35,585 nt of DNA from Lachnospiraceae bacterium EP-SM-12S-S03 (GCA_020540725.1 JAJBSL010000024.1:1-35585), one strand, 5' to 3'. Positions 1 to 8,024 are shown, counted from the first letter of the stretch. Made by a program: numbers and translations. The notes: generated by a model from the sequence alone, not told the origin.

Positions 1-28
1 CAATATTCAATTAAAATATAGTAACTAT

Positions 29-63
29 GTGGCTTTCAGCCACTTTCACGGCTACGCCGTGAA
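29..63. repeat. Two tandem hairpins, possible IS200/IS605-type mobile element end
   Basis: Two small perfect hairpins lie side by side: GTGGCT-TTC-AGCCAC at 29-43 and TTCACGGC-TAC-GCCGTGAA at 45-63. They sit just outside the point (about base 72) where the type IIG gene loses homology. Subterminal hairpins a few bases from the cleavage site are typical of IS200/IS605 elements and of the omega RNA of TnpB loci. No transposase is visible because the window starts here, so the assignment is inference. Confidence 0.4.
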
Positions 64-1125
64 TAATCCAGGTTTATGTATATTTTCAATAGATGTATAA
101 TGCATTCCTCCTGAACGTCTGGTCTCAGGATTTAATGTAGATTCAAATACCGCTCCAAATATAGTTGGAGAAATATCACTCCAATCAAAATCTTCTGACG
201 CTTTTGTAAGAAGTAATTCTTTAATTTCCTCTGTAAAAGGTGGTATCTCAATAGTTTCATCAGCAAATAACCCACCATTTACATACGGGAACTGAGCAAG
301 TTCTTCCTCCAAATACTCGTCTCGCTCTGATACAGGTGTATCCAATATCTTAAATAATTCTAATAAAGCTCTCCGGCAATCCTTTACTTCATATGTTTCC
401 AAATAATCATGGAACATATTTCTCTTTCCGAAAATACCAGCATCTTCTGCATACAAGCAAAAAACAATTCGCACACATAAAGCATTCAGGCTCTTTAGTT
501 TATGCTCTCTTTTTTCTTTCTGCTCAAATGTTTCATCCTTTTCCTTAATATCTGGTATACGATATTGTTTTAAAAACGCATCATAAATAAGCCCAACAAT
601 ACCTCCTGCTTTTATTGATACTTCCATTTCATGCGATATTGTCTTTACTTCCTTTTTCACCAAGAAGTCCAACAATGGATATTTGCTTTGTAATTCATCT
701 AAAGCAATCTTTGTCGGTTCTGGCTGTTTCTGGTTCATATCATAAATCCAAATTTCAGCAAAATTTGACGTAACAATCCACCGAGCTCTTTCATCAAAAG
801 TCAGCTTCCCATTATATCTGTCTGCCTGTTCAAATGGAGTAAGATCAACATCTCCTGAATTCCTGATTTTCTGATCCAATGCTTTTCCAAGACTCTTCTG
901 TTCAATAATTACTCGTGTTTCAGGAATATATACATCAATACGTTTTGTATTTCCATCAATTACAACTTTCTTTTCAAAGTTCAAACGTTCTGTCACATTA
1001 TCCATTCCCAAAACATTCGTCAATAAATCAATCCAATAAGAACGTCCATCTTCATCTTCTTTCCCTTTTCCCATCCATCGGTTTACAAATTGACGGGCAG
1101 CCTCTCTTTGTTCTGCATCTGTCAT
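52..1125 (-). pseudogene. Type IIG restriction-modification enzyme (MmeI-like), N-terminal fragment
   Basis: This is the N-terminal part (357 aa) of a combined restriction endonuclease and adenine methyltransferase of the MmeI-like class. The start at 1125 is preceded by AGGAGG. A PD-(D/E)XK nuclease signature is visible: Asp64 in RIDVYIP, then Glu75-Gln-Lys77 in IIEQK. The helical spacer typical of the family follows. The protein runs into the conserved GGMHYTSIENIHK stretch that precedes the methyltransferase domain. It then leaves the family abruptly (PGLFTA, stop). The whole methyltransferase domain (SAM-binding motif and NPPY) and target-recognition domain are missing. Homology breaks near base 72, beside paired hairpins, so a mobile element or rearrangement probably split the gene; the 3' half may lie outside the window. 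Without the methyltransferase the fragment is presumably inactive. Confidence 0.8.
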
Positions 1126-1249
1126 GCTTTTTCCTCCTAAATAATCGTACATTCACAAATCTTTCTCCGACTATTTTTACATATCATATCCACAGTATAT
1201 CATAAAATTATTACAGAACAGCATTCATATATCATTATTTGTATTTTGT

Positions 1250-1723
1250 CTACACACAAGGAACTTCTACCGCCAAATCATAATAATATTGATACATGAC
1301 CATGTTATCTTTTGCTTCTATATACACTCTCTGAGCTTCTTTCATCAAGTTATTCCAAATATCTTTCCATTCACTAGGAGCCGAATCTAAAAACCACATA
1401 TTATTAAATGACATTTCTATCGTCCCCCATAAATCATCTTCTTTACGCTCAGTTTTTATATTCATCTGCATATTTCGTGCAATTTCCAATGCATCTTTTT
1501 GTAAAAAAGTGAATTTCACTACTTTTTGAGGATCTGGAACTTTCTTAAAACAACGCATATGAGCTTCTGCCTTTTTTATAATTGTTTCCAATTGTTCATC
1601 ATGCCATTTTTTATCCTCTAGTATCTCTTCTTCTGACATTTGCGCTTTTTCTGCATTAATTTCTCTTTGCATTTCTTCCAATTCACGCTGTGCAATATCA
1701 TAATATTTCTTTTCAATCACCAT
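1250..1723 (-). CDS. Hypothetical protein, 157 aa, coiled-coil N-terminus
   Basis: I do not recognise this protein. It is soluble and acidic, with no signal peptide or membrane segment. The first 60 residues are rich in Glu, Lys and Gln and look like a long helix or coiled coil (IAQRELEEMQREINAEKAQ). The C-terminal half is richer in Trp, Tyr and Met. A GGGAG site lies just upstream of ATG 1723; the GTG one codon on has better spacing. It lies downstream of the XRE gene, from which it is separated by a strong terminator, and upstream of the broken type IIG gene on the same strand. That suggests accessory cargo. Confidence 0.6.
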   Translation of the reverse strand: MVIEKKYYDIAQRELEEMQREINAEKAQMSEEEILEDKKWHDEQLETIIKKAEAHMRCFKKVPDPQKVVKFTFLQKDALEIARNMQMNIKTERKEDDLWGTIEMSFNNMWFLDSAPSEWKDIWNNLMKEAQRVYIEAKDNMVMYQYYYDLAVEVPCV

Positions 1724-1740
1724 AATCTCCCAACTCCATA

Positions 1741-1780
1741 AAAAAAGAAACAGTCAACATTTTCGTTACAACTGTTTCCT
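1741..1780 (-). terminator. Rho-independent terminator after the XRE gene
   Basis: On the minus strand an 8-bp stem, GAAACAGT pairing with ACTGTTTC, starts right after the XRE stop codon. It is followed by a run of six T (bases 1746-1741). Confidence 0.8.
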
Positions 1781-2101
1781 TTATTTTTGAAGTCCCCGGA
1801 GCATTTGTATCACTACATTCTGTTCTTTTTCATCAAGATTATTCCAAATATTCAAAACCTCTTGTTGTGATTCTGATAAGCTTACTGGAACATCCATTCC
1901 GGCAAAGAATTGTGCCATTGTTACTCCCAGTGCATCACATATCTTTTCTACAGTAGGCATAGTGGGTAAACTTTCTTTAGCAATAATTTTTCCAATCGAA
2001 GATTGAGATATACCAGTCAATTGTGACAGCCGATATTTACTCATATCACGTTTTTTACATAAAGCTATAATATTGTCCGCAATATAATCCTCTGTACGCA
2101 A
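1781..2101 (-). CDS. XRE-family HTH transcriptional regulator
   Basis: This 106-aa protein is a Cro/C1-type DNA-binding regulator. The HTH covers roughly residues 8-65, with the pattern YRLSQLTGISQSSIGKI typical of a recognition helix pair. A short acidic C-terminal helix (SQQEVLNIWNNLDEKEQNVVIQML) of the type found in small immunity-style repressors follows. The start is TTG at 2101, supported by AGAGGTG seven bases upstream; there is no in-frame ATG in a better position. A perfect dyad just upstream (2125-2145) is a likely operator for self-repression. Its targets are unknown. Confidence 0.85.
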   Translation of the reverse strand: MRTEDYIADNIIALCKKRDMSKYRLSQLTGISQSSIGKIIAKESLPTMPTVEKICDALGVTMAQFFAGMDVPVSLSESQQEVLNIWNNLDEKEQNVVIQMLRGLQK

Positions 2102-2124
2102 GTAAATACACCTCTTTCCGATAG

Positions 2125-2145
2125 TAGTTACCTTAATTGTAACTA
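2125..2145. promoter_or_regulatory. Dyad upstream of XRE gene, likely operator
   Basis: TAGTTAC and GTAACTA form perfect 7-bp half-sites separated by 7 bp. They lie 24-44 bp before the XRE start and overlap a TACAAT -10-like hexamer on the minus strand. The position fits autoregulation by a Cro/C1-type repressor. The binding itself is inferred. Confidence 0.5.
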
Positions 2146-2225
2146 GAAATCCGAAAAAATATTAGAGATGTATCTTGCAAGTATTTACTAAGGGAAACAG
2201 TAGTATTAAAACAAAAAAAATAGAA

Positions 2226-2441
2226 CTATATAAAGTTGTATTCCATTAATGTCAGCTTATTATCTAAATGCTCATATTCTCTTTGTATTTCTTCAATTTT
2301 ATCATATAGTTTCAGCACTGTCGAACCCTTTATCATTTTATTTTCTTGGCACATCTGCCGGAATTTTTCTTTGTACTCCCGCAGTATTCTTCCTTTTTCC
2401 TCTAATTCCTCCAGTGTTTTAATTTCCTCTTTATCTGCCAT
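2226..2441 (-). CDS. Small coiled-coil hypothetical protein, 71 aa
   Basis: This short protein is almost wholly charged helix (EELEEKGRILREYKEKFRQM), with no cysteines apart from one in the middle and no membrane segment. GAGAGG lies seven bases before the ATG, which supports translation. I cannot assign it to a family. It lies between two XRE genes, divergent from the second, and could be a small partner or antitoxin-like protein, but nothing in the sequence shows this. Confidence 0.5.
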   Translation of the reverse strand: MADKEEIKTLEELEEKGRILREYKEKFRQMCQENKMIKGSTVLKLYDKIEEIQREYEHLDNKLTLMEYNFI

Positions 2442-2578
2442 GTATTTTCCTCTCAGACATAATTTTTAATACATAAATAATAACCTTTTTTTCGCTGTTG
2501 TTCAATTACAACTTATCGCCTTTTTCTCCCATCAATCGACAATCTTCTTTTTGCTATATACATATGATATACTTCTTT

Positions 2579-2604
2579 TTATACAACCAATTACTATTGT
2601 ATAA
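2579..2604. promoter_or_regulatory. Dyad in the divergent region before the second XRE gene
   Basis: TTATACAA and TTGTATAA are perfect 8-bp inverted half-sites with a 10-bp spacer. They lie 63-88 bp upstream of the XRE start at 2667, in the intergenic space shared with the 71-aa gene. This is a good operator candidate for the second XRE protein. Confidence 0.45.
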
Positions 2605-2666
2605 CTCACCATTTTTTCTATCTACAACACAAAAAAGTCAAGTTGTGATGGAAAGGAGGTGAGGAC

Positions 2667-3056
2667 ATGGAAATAAATTATGCACTTATAGGCAAACGTA
2701 TAAGAGAAACCCGCAAACAACGAGGATTATCTGCCGAGGAGCTGGCTGAAATCGCTGATCTTTCTACTGTTTATATAAGCTATATAGAAAATGCCAAGCG
2801 TAAACCCAGTTTAGAATCTTTAATCAAAATTAGCAATGCCCTTGAAATTACTATTGATGAATTACTCTATGGAAATTTGTTATACAATCCTACGGAATAT
2901 CAAACTGATATTGATTTATTAATGGCAGATTGTACCAGCACTGAAAAACGTTACATATTCGAGGTTCTTTCAGCCATAAAGAATATTTTACGAATCAATG
3001 ATTGGCATCTATCCTCAAAACACAATTACGATGCTGATAACCCGAATGATTATTAA
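2667..3056 (+). CDS. XRE-family HTH transcriptional regulator
   Basis: This 129-aa regulator has a textbook Cro/C1 HTH at residues 7-65 (IGKRIRETRKQRGLSAEELA, then STVYISYIENAKRKPS), followed by a short acidic C-terminal region of unknown role. A strong ribosome site, AAAGGAGGTGAGG, precedes the ATG. The gene ends in a strong terminator (3088-3133). It is therefore transcribed separately from the recombinase operon that begins 130 bp further on. Its position directly before that operon makes it the likely element regulator. Confidence 0.9.
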   Translation: MEINYALIGKRIRETRKQRGLSAEELAEIADLSTVYISYIENAKRKPSLESLIKISNALEITIDELLYGNLLYNPTEYQTDIDLLMADCTSTEKRYIFEVLSAIKNILRINDWHLSSKHNYDADNPNDY

Positions 3057-3087
3057 ATCATTCAATAACAATCAAATATCTATTTCT

Positions 3088-3133
3088 ACATAAACCATCT
3101 GTTAATCACTTAACTGATGGTTTATGTCTTTTT
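3088..3133 (+). terminator. Rho-independent terminator after XRE gene
   Basis: A near-perfect 18-bp stem (ACATAAACCATCTGTTAA pairing with TTAACTGATGGTTTATGT, one mismatch) has a 4-base loop and is followed by CTTTTT. It separates the regulator from the recombinase operon. Confidence 0.9.
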
Positions 3134-3151
3134 CAATCCAAAAATTCTATG

Positions 3152-3168
3152 ATAGTTATATCAACTAT
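3152..3168. promoter_or_regulatory. Dyad directly before recombinase operon
   Basis: ATAGTT-ATATC-AACTAT is a perfect 6-bp dyad. It ends two or three bases before the AAAGGA ribosome site of the recombinase gene. It could be a protein operator at the operon promoter or an RNA hairpin next to the ribosome site. The sequence does not decide between these. Confidence 0.4.
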
Positions 3169-3185
3169 AAAGGATGTCGCTATTG

Positions 3186-5039
3186 ATGAAAGAAAGTGAA
3201 GAACGAAGCAGTAATATTGATGAACAGAAAGCCAGAATCCGGCAAAGATACAAAGGTATTGATCCAGAAGAACTGGAAGTAATTCCGGCACTTCCACCAG
3301 AGGATATTTTTAAAACAGAAAAAAAACTACGAGTAGCTGTATATGCAAGGGTATCTACGGATGATCCACGCCAAACATCCTCATATGAATTACAGAAAAA
3401 TCATTATCAGGATGTAGTAAATAAAAATCCGAATTGGATGCTTGTCGAAATATATGCCGACGAAGGCATTTCAGGCACTTCGCTTCAACATAGAGATGCA
3501 TTCAAAAAAATGATTGAAGATTGTGAAGCCGGAAAAATTGATTTAATCATAACAAAAAGTGTATCCCGATTTGCAAGAAACGTTGTTGACTGTATCCGAT
3601 ATGTACGAGAGCTTTCTTCACTCCGTCCACCCGTCGGTGTATTTTTTGAAACAGAGCATTTAAATACTCTTGATCCCAAAAGCGAAATGATTCTGTCATT
3701 CATGTCAACACTTGCACAGGAAGAAAGTCATACCAAAAGTGAAATTATGAATTCTTCCATTGAAATGCGTTTTCGTCGGGGAATATTCCTTACACCTCCT
3801 CTGCTCGGATATGACCAAGACGAAAATGGAGATCTTGTAATCAATCCACATGAAGCTAAAATTGTGCAGCTTATTTTTTATATGTATCTGAATGGAAGCA
3901 GTACTCAACAAATTGCTGATTCTTTGACAGAACTCGGTTGTAAAACAAAAAAGAATAATGATGTCTGGTCATCCAGTACCATACTACAAATCCTTCAAAA
4001 TGAACGCCATTGTGGGGATGTTCTGGCGAGAAAAACATGGACTCCTAATTATCTTGACCATAAATCAAGGAAAAACAATCAAGACCGTAATCAATACAGA
4101 AAAGTCGGACATCACGAAGCTATTATCTCCCGAGATGATTTCATAGCTGTTCAAAAATTAATTACAAATGCGAAATATGGAAATAAAGAGATTTTACCAG
4201 AATTACATGTGATACAAGAAGGCTCTCTAAGTGGATTTATAAGCATTAATCCAAGATGGTCTGGATTTAAAGCTAGAGACTACTTTGAAGCATCTCAAAG
4301 CGTCCTTAAACCGGCAAATATGAATGTACCTGATACAATTACTGCTTCCGCCGGTTCCTTCGATTTAAGAGACTATGAAGTTGCCAGAGGACAATTTTTC
4401 TCCTCTGTTGGTCGGATTTCTGTTTCTTTTTCATATAAACAGATCTCTTTTAACAAAGATGCTATACGGAAATTTCCAAACATAAAATTTGTCGAACTGC
4501 TAATACACCCAAGCTCAAAACTACTTGCTATCCGACCATGTTCCTCTGAAACAAAAAATAAAGTGCAGTGGTCACGTCTCAAAGATGGTCAACTTATTCC
4601 AAAACCAATTTCCGGCGCTGCATTTTTGCCAACATTATACGAGATATTTAAATGGGACAAAAAATGCAAATATAGAATATTAGGAGTTGCCCACCAAAAA
4701 GGCAATGAAAATGTCCTTATTTTCAACATGGACGATACAGAAATACGAATACCGACAAGTACCAACGACGTATCCGCCCCCAATAACAACATGCCTGATA
4801 CAATATCTGATTCTAAGAGTGTGTTAGCTTATCCTGCCGATTGGATGAATAGCTTCGGTAATAATTACTATACTCAGTCTCAAGCGCCAGAATTAACAGA
4901 ATTTACAGCAGACAAAAACTGGCAGACTGCTTCAGAAAGTAAACCTTATAAAGAACCCGAGCTACAAACCACTCCCAAAGAAACCATTATACAAAATATA
5001 AAGAATATTATTACAGAAATTAAAGGAGACACCCAATGA
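3186..5039 (+). CDS. Serine recombinase with atypical C-terminal module
   Basis: This 617-aa site-specific recombinase belongs to the serine (resolvase/invertase) superfamily. The catalytic domain spans about residues 48-190, with the nucleophile Ser57 in YARVS, the EGISGTS stretch and the SRFARN arginine motif. A Recombinase-type DNA-binding domain follows (about 195-330, including NERHCGDVLARKTW). There is no CxxC zinc ribbon as in most large serine integrases. Instead residues 392-530 form a module that recurs in the next two genes (core ISFNKDAIRKF and ELLIHPSSKLLAIRP). The ATG at 3186 fits the AAAGGA site better than the ATG at 3174, which is almost on top of it. The stop overlaps the next start. 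Near-identical proteins are, from memory, widespread in Lachnospiraceae, but I know of no defined function. It may be the integrase of the element whose right edge lies at about 8500. Confidence 0.9.
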   Translation: MKESEERSSNIDEQKARIRQRYKGIDPEELEVIPALPPEDIFKTEKKLRVAVYARVSTDDPRQTSSYELQKNHYQDVVNKNPNWMLVEIYADEGISGTSLQHRDAFKKMIEDCEAGKIDLIITKSVSRFARNVVDCIRYVRELSSLRPPVGVFFETEHLNTLDPKSEMILSFMSTLAQEESHTKSEIMNSSIEMRFRRGIFLTPPLLGYDQDENGDLVINPHEAKIVQLIFYMYLNGSSTQQIADSLTELGCKTKKNNDVWSSSTILQILQNERHCGDVLARKTWTPNYLDHKSRKNNQDRNQYRKVGHHEAIISRDDFIAVQKLITNAKYGNKEILPELHVIQEGSLSGFISINPRWSGFKARDYFEASQSVLKPANMNVPDTITASAGSFDLRDYEVARGQFFSSVGRISVSFSYKQISFNKDAIRKFPNIKFVELLIHPSSKLLAIRPCSSETKNKVQWSRLKDGQLIPKPISGAAFLPTLYEIFKWDKKCKYRILGVAHQKGNENVLIFNMDDTEIRIPTSTNDVSAPNNNMPDTISDSKSVLAYPADWMNSFGNNYYTQSQAPELTEFTADKNWQTASESKPYKEPELQTTPKETIIQNIKNIITEIKGDTQ

Positions 5040-5824
5040 GCGAGCAACCTATAAATCAATGGAATATGACTACAGAACCTTCTGATATGATGAAAATCAA
5101 CACACCTATGCCAATAACAGTCGCGCCCAGCCCCTCAAATCAAATGGAAGTCATTGACGATGATTCTTTCAGCTATGACGGTTATCAAGTTGTACGTGGC
5201 GAATTCTTCGCTCATATTTACGAACCTTCGTTTACGTTTAATAACTACAAGGTATCTGTAAATACCGCCTGCATAAAAAAACTACCCGATGTCGAATATG
5301 TGCAAATATTAGTCAATCCCATTGAAAAAAAACTGGCTGTCCGTCCCTGTCGAGAAGAAGAAAAAGACTCTTTTCGTTGGTGTTCCTCTGGAAAAAAGCG
5401 TTCGCCAAAACAAATCACCTGTCGAATTTTCTTTGCTAAAGTGATATCTCTCATGGACTGGAATCCTAATTATCGGTACAAGATTCTCGGCAAACTAATT
5501 CGTTCTGGCAATGAAATACTGTTCATTTTCGATTTAACTTCACCTGAAATATTTCCTCGTACTCTAAAAGACAATGGAACTGTAACCACTGCTAGGACAC
5601 CTTCTTATCCTGAAGAATGGAAGAATCAGTTCGGTATTCCAGTGGAAGAACATCAAAAATCAATGCAAGTCAATATATTTGAAGGCTACGCAGTATTTGA
5701 CATACAAGAAAAGAAGAAGGCAACTGATAAATCCATAGAAAAAGCAAAAGAACCATCAACAGCAGAAAGTGAGGAAAAATCCTATGAACAACAAACACTC
5801 TTCCCATCCACTAATATGTATTGA
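5036..5824 (+). CDS. Recombinase-module paralogue protein (first accessory)
   Basis: This 262-aa protein is unnamed in my knowledge. Residues 45-175 align with the recombinase C-terminal module: YQVVRGEFF matches YEVARGQFF, VSVNTACIKKL matches ISFNKDAIRKF, and ILVNPIEKKLAVRPC matches LLIHPSSKLLAIRPC. A shared tail motif, YPxxWxxxFG, is also present (YPEEWKNQFG). The N-terminus is disordered and rich in Pro, Met and Thr. The C-terminus is a Lys/Glu-rich low-complexity tail. The start overlaps the recombinase stop (ATGA), with GGAG seven bases upstream, so the two are translationally coupled. It has no catalytic serine-recombinase domain and could act as a DNA-binding partner or directionality factor for the recombinase. 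That role is inference. Confidence 0.85.
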   Translation: MSEQPINQWNMTTEPSDMMKINTPMPITVAPSPSNQMEVIDDDSFSYDGYQVVRGEFFAHIYEPSFTFNNYKVSVNTACIKKLPDVEYVQILVNPIEKKLAVRPCREEEKDSFRWCSSGKKRSPKQITCRIFFAKVISLMDWNPNYRYKILGKLIRSGNEILFIFDLTSPEIFPRTLKDNGTVTTARTPSYPEEWKNQFGIPVEEHQKSMQVNIFEGYAVFDIQEKKKATDKSIEKAKEPSTAESEEKSYEQQTLFPSTNMY

Positions 5825-6200
5825 CTTTAAAAAGAATCGTATACGAATCCACCGCAATACACTCCGTCAAATTGGTAACCCAGAATATATTCAACTTCTT
5901 GTTAATCCTGATCAAAAAATGATAGGTATAAAGGCTAGTTGTGCGGAGGATAAATTGGCACATAAAGTTAAGGATTATTTTGTCATCAATGGTAACAGTT
6001 ATGAATTGTACAGCCGAGAATTACTATATTCACTTTCCCAACTTAACCTTTCTTGGGAGAAATTTAACATTTTTCGTTTAGAAGGCAATATTTACCCAGA
6101 TAAAAAAATAGCTCTATTTTCCATGGATAACATCATCACAAAACTGCCACAAACAGAATTCAAATCAGAAATAATGGGAGATGAGTATGCGCAATTATAG
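5784..6200 (+). CDS. Recombinase-module paralogue protein (second accessory, minimal)
   Basis: This 138-aa protein consists of little more than the module shared with the two genes upstream: IRIHRNTLRQI, then YIQLLVNPDQKMIGIKAS. The RPC triplet of the other two is replaced by KAS, and the following region is more diverged. The ATG at 5784 follows GAGG and lies inside the previous gene, overlapping it by 41 bp in another frame. The module pattern of strand, helix, strand, turn and strand resembles AbrB/MazE swapped-hairpin DNA-binding domains, but this is a guess from pattern only. Confidence 0.8.
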   Translation: MNNKHSSHPLICIDFKKNRIRIHRNTLRQIGNPEYIQLLVNPDQKMIGIKASCAEDKLAHKVKDYFVINGNSYELYSRELLYSLSQLNLSWEKFNIFRLEGNIYPDKKIALFSMDNIITKLPQTEFKSEIMGDEYAQL

Positions 6201-7107
6201 TATATATACATTAAAAACAAAACTAGAATTCACCAATTTGTATCAATATCTCAGTGAAAAAGATTATAAACAACTTGAACAACAGATATTATGTCATTCC
6301 TATCACACCCCCATCTGCACATGGAATGGTATTGTCATTAATGGTATAGAAGCATATGAATTATTTCGTAAACACAGTATTCCTTTCCGAATAAAAAGAC
6401 TCCATTTTTCCAGTAAAGAAGATGTAATTTCATGGATATGTACTGACCAACTTAAACGAGAGGATTTAACCAATATCAATAAAAAATACCTGATTGGGAA
6501 AAAATATGATGCTGAAAAAATTATAGTTTCAAGACAACTTTCATCTACGAATAAATCTCATATTTCCGGTGCAAGCATCGCAGCAAAAAAAATATCCGAA
6601 GAATGTAATGTAGCAATGGCTACCGTTTACAAATATTCTGCTTACAGTAGTGCACTAGATATAATTGATGAAAAAGTTCCGGATTTTGTCAAACGAGTTC
6701 GTTCTGGTCAACTCTGGATTTCCCAAGCTAATATTATTGAGCTTTCAGGATTACCAAAAGAGCAACTTTTAAGTCTAAATAACTACCTTCTTGCCGAAAA
6801 GATAGAACATCTCAGTTATCATGATATGAAAAGGGAATTACTATGGAATAATTACGCCAAACCGATGTTAAGGAAAGAATCTTCCGTTTCTATTCCTTCA
6901 ATACGCAACCTGCCACAATTTGATCCAGATGCGGAAATTGCAAGTCTTACATTGACGATTCCCTCGTGGAACAGTTCTATCGAAAGAGTATTAAAAGTTT
7001 CAGATTTTAAAATTGCATCTGATACAGCAAAATATAAGCTTAAATATCAGCTTATGTGTCTAATATCAACCACAAATAATATTTTAAAAAAATTGGAGGA
7101 AATATAA
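6187..7107 (+). CDS. ParB-like protein with HTH, degenerate N-terminal domain
   Basis: This 306-aa protein resembles ParB/sulfiredoxin-fold DNA-binding proteins. Residues 35-100 follow the ParB pattern (TWNGIVINGIEAYELFRKHSIP, then a region ending in CTDQLKREDLTNINKKYLIG), but the usual G-x-H-R motif has become NGIEAYE. If the fold is right, the phosphonucleoside-binding residues are lost. Residues 135-190 contain an HTH-like segment (AAKKISEECNVAMATVYKYS), and a ParB-like SGQLWISQANII stretch follows. The ATG at 6187 has GGGAG six bases upstream; the ATG at 6181 abuts that site. It overlaps the previous gene by 14 bp and is followed after 2 bp by another ParB-like gene. It may bind DNA at the element, for instance for partition or recombination control. 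Confidence 0.7.
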   Translation: MRNYSIYTLKTKLEFTNLYQYLSEKDYKQLEQQILCHSYHTPICTWNGIVINGIEAYELFRKHSIPFRIKRLHFSSKEDVISWICTDQLKREDLTNINKKYLIGKKYDAEKIIVSRQLSSTNKSHISGASIAAKKISEECNVAMATVYKYSAYSSALDIIDEKVPDFVKRVRSGQLWISQANIIELSGLPKEQLLSLNNYLLAEKIEHLSYHDMKRELLWNNYAKPMLRKESSVSIPSIRNLPQFDPDAEIASLTLTIPSWNSSIERVLKVSDFKIASDTAKYKLKYQLMCLISTTNNILKKLEEI

Positions 7108-7109
7108 TT

Positions 7110-8024
7110 ATGGATGGAAATACCGAAGATTTACAAAAGTTTGTTCCCCAAGTGCATTTTGAGCAAATACCTATTAAAAATTTATGTTCAAATCAAGATT
7201 ATCAACGTAATCTTTCCATCAAACACGTTCAGCGTGCTGCAGCTAATTTTGACCTTTATCAGATAAACCCTGTAAAAGTAAGTAGACGTGATGGGATAAA
7301 TTATGTGTTCAACGGACAACACACTATAGAGATTGTTGCTCTCGTCTCTGGATCAAGAGAAACTCCTGTCTGGTGTATGGTTTATGATGATCTTGTTTAC
7401 ACCCAAGAAGCAGATATTTTTGCAAATCAGATGAAATATGTCAAATCGTTATTACCTTATGAAATATTCATGGCTAATATTGAAGCTGGTAATGATAGAG
7501 AACTTATTATTCGTGACCTTGTTGAATCATATGATCTCACTATTACTTCTTCCTCTCGCCCCGGAGGTATATGTGCTGTATCCACTTTAATTAATATCTA
7601 TGAAAAATATGGTTTTCACACTCTTGATCGTGTTTTACGCCTTTGTGTTGCCACATGGGAAGGTGCGCCTATGTCCTTTAGTTCCAATATGCTTAATGCT
7701 ATTGCCCGTCTGGATAATGCTTATGGAGAAACAATGAAAGATGACACCTTCAAAGAAAAAGTTGGGCGTGTCTCTGTCAGAGAAATCAGTCGTACTGCCA
7801 GAGAACGTCGTGCCGGTTCATTAGGATTCGCAGAAGCTCTTTTACTAGAATACAATAAAAAATCCAAGTATTCACTTCCTTTTGAGAAATTATACACTCA
7901 TAAAACACCCAAAAAAAGAGAACCATCAACTGAAGATGAATCCGGTCAAAGTTCCACTCCAGAAGGTCAGTTAGATTTATTTTCTACGGATCAAGAGAAT
8001 ACTCAGGCTCTGCCAAACGAATAG
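7110..8024 (+). CDS. ParB N-domain-like protein (DUF6551-like)
   Basis: This 304-aa protein has a ParB N-terminal-type domain at about residues 15-110: IPIKNLCSNQDYQRNLS, then INPVKVSRRDG and FNGQHTIEIVA. GQHT stands where ParB family members have GQHR. The rest resembles DUF6551-type proteins found in phage and mobile elements, which lack a defined activity. The C-terminal 40 residues are polar and low in complexity. GGAGG lies ten bases before the ATG. It is the last gene of the recombinase operon, and its stop codon lies in the loop of a 9-bp terminator stem. With the preceding gene it forms a pair of adjacent ParB-like proteins. Confidence 0.8.
   Translation: MDGNTEDLQKFVPQVHFEQIPIKNLCSNQDYQRNLSIKHVQRAAANFDLYQINPVKVSRRDGINYVFNGQHTIEIVALVSGSRETPVWCMVYDDLVYTQEADIFANQMKYVKSLLPYEIFMANIEAGNDRELIIRDLVESYDLTITSSSRPGGICAVSTLINIYEKYGFHTLDRVLRLCVATWEGAPMSFSSNMLNAIARLDNAYGETMKDDTFKEKVGRVSVREISRTARERRAGSLGFAEALLLEYNKKSKYSLPFEKLYTHKTPKKREPSTEDESGQSSTPEGQLDLFSTDQENTQALPNE

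Noticed and set aside
1..75. Group II intron splitting the type IIG gene
   Set aside because: No GUGYG-type 5' end or domain V-like motif at the junction.
915..1205. Plus-strand open frame opposite the type IIG gene
   Set aside because: Antisense shadow of a gene with clear family motifs; no ribosome site.
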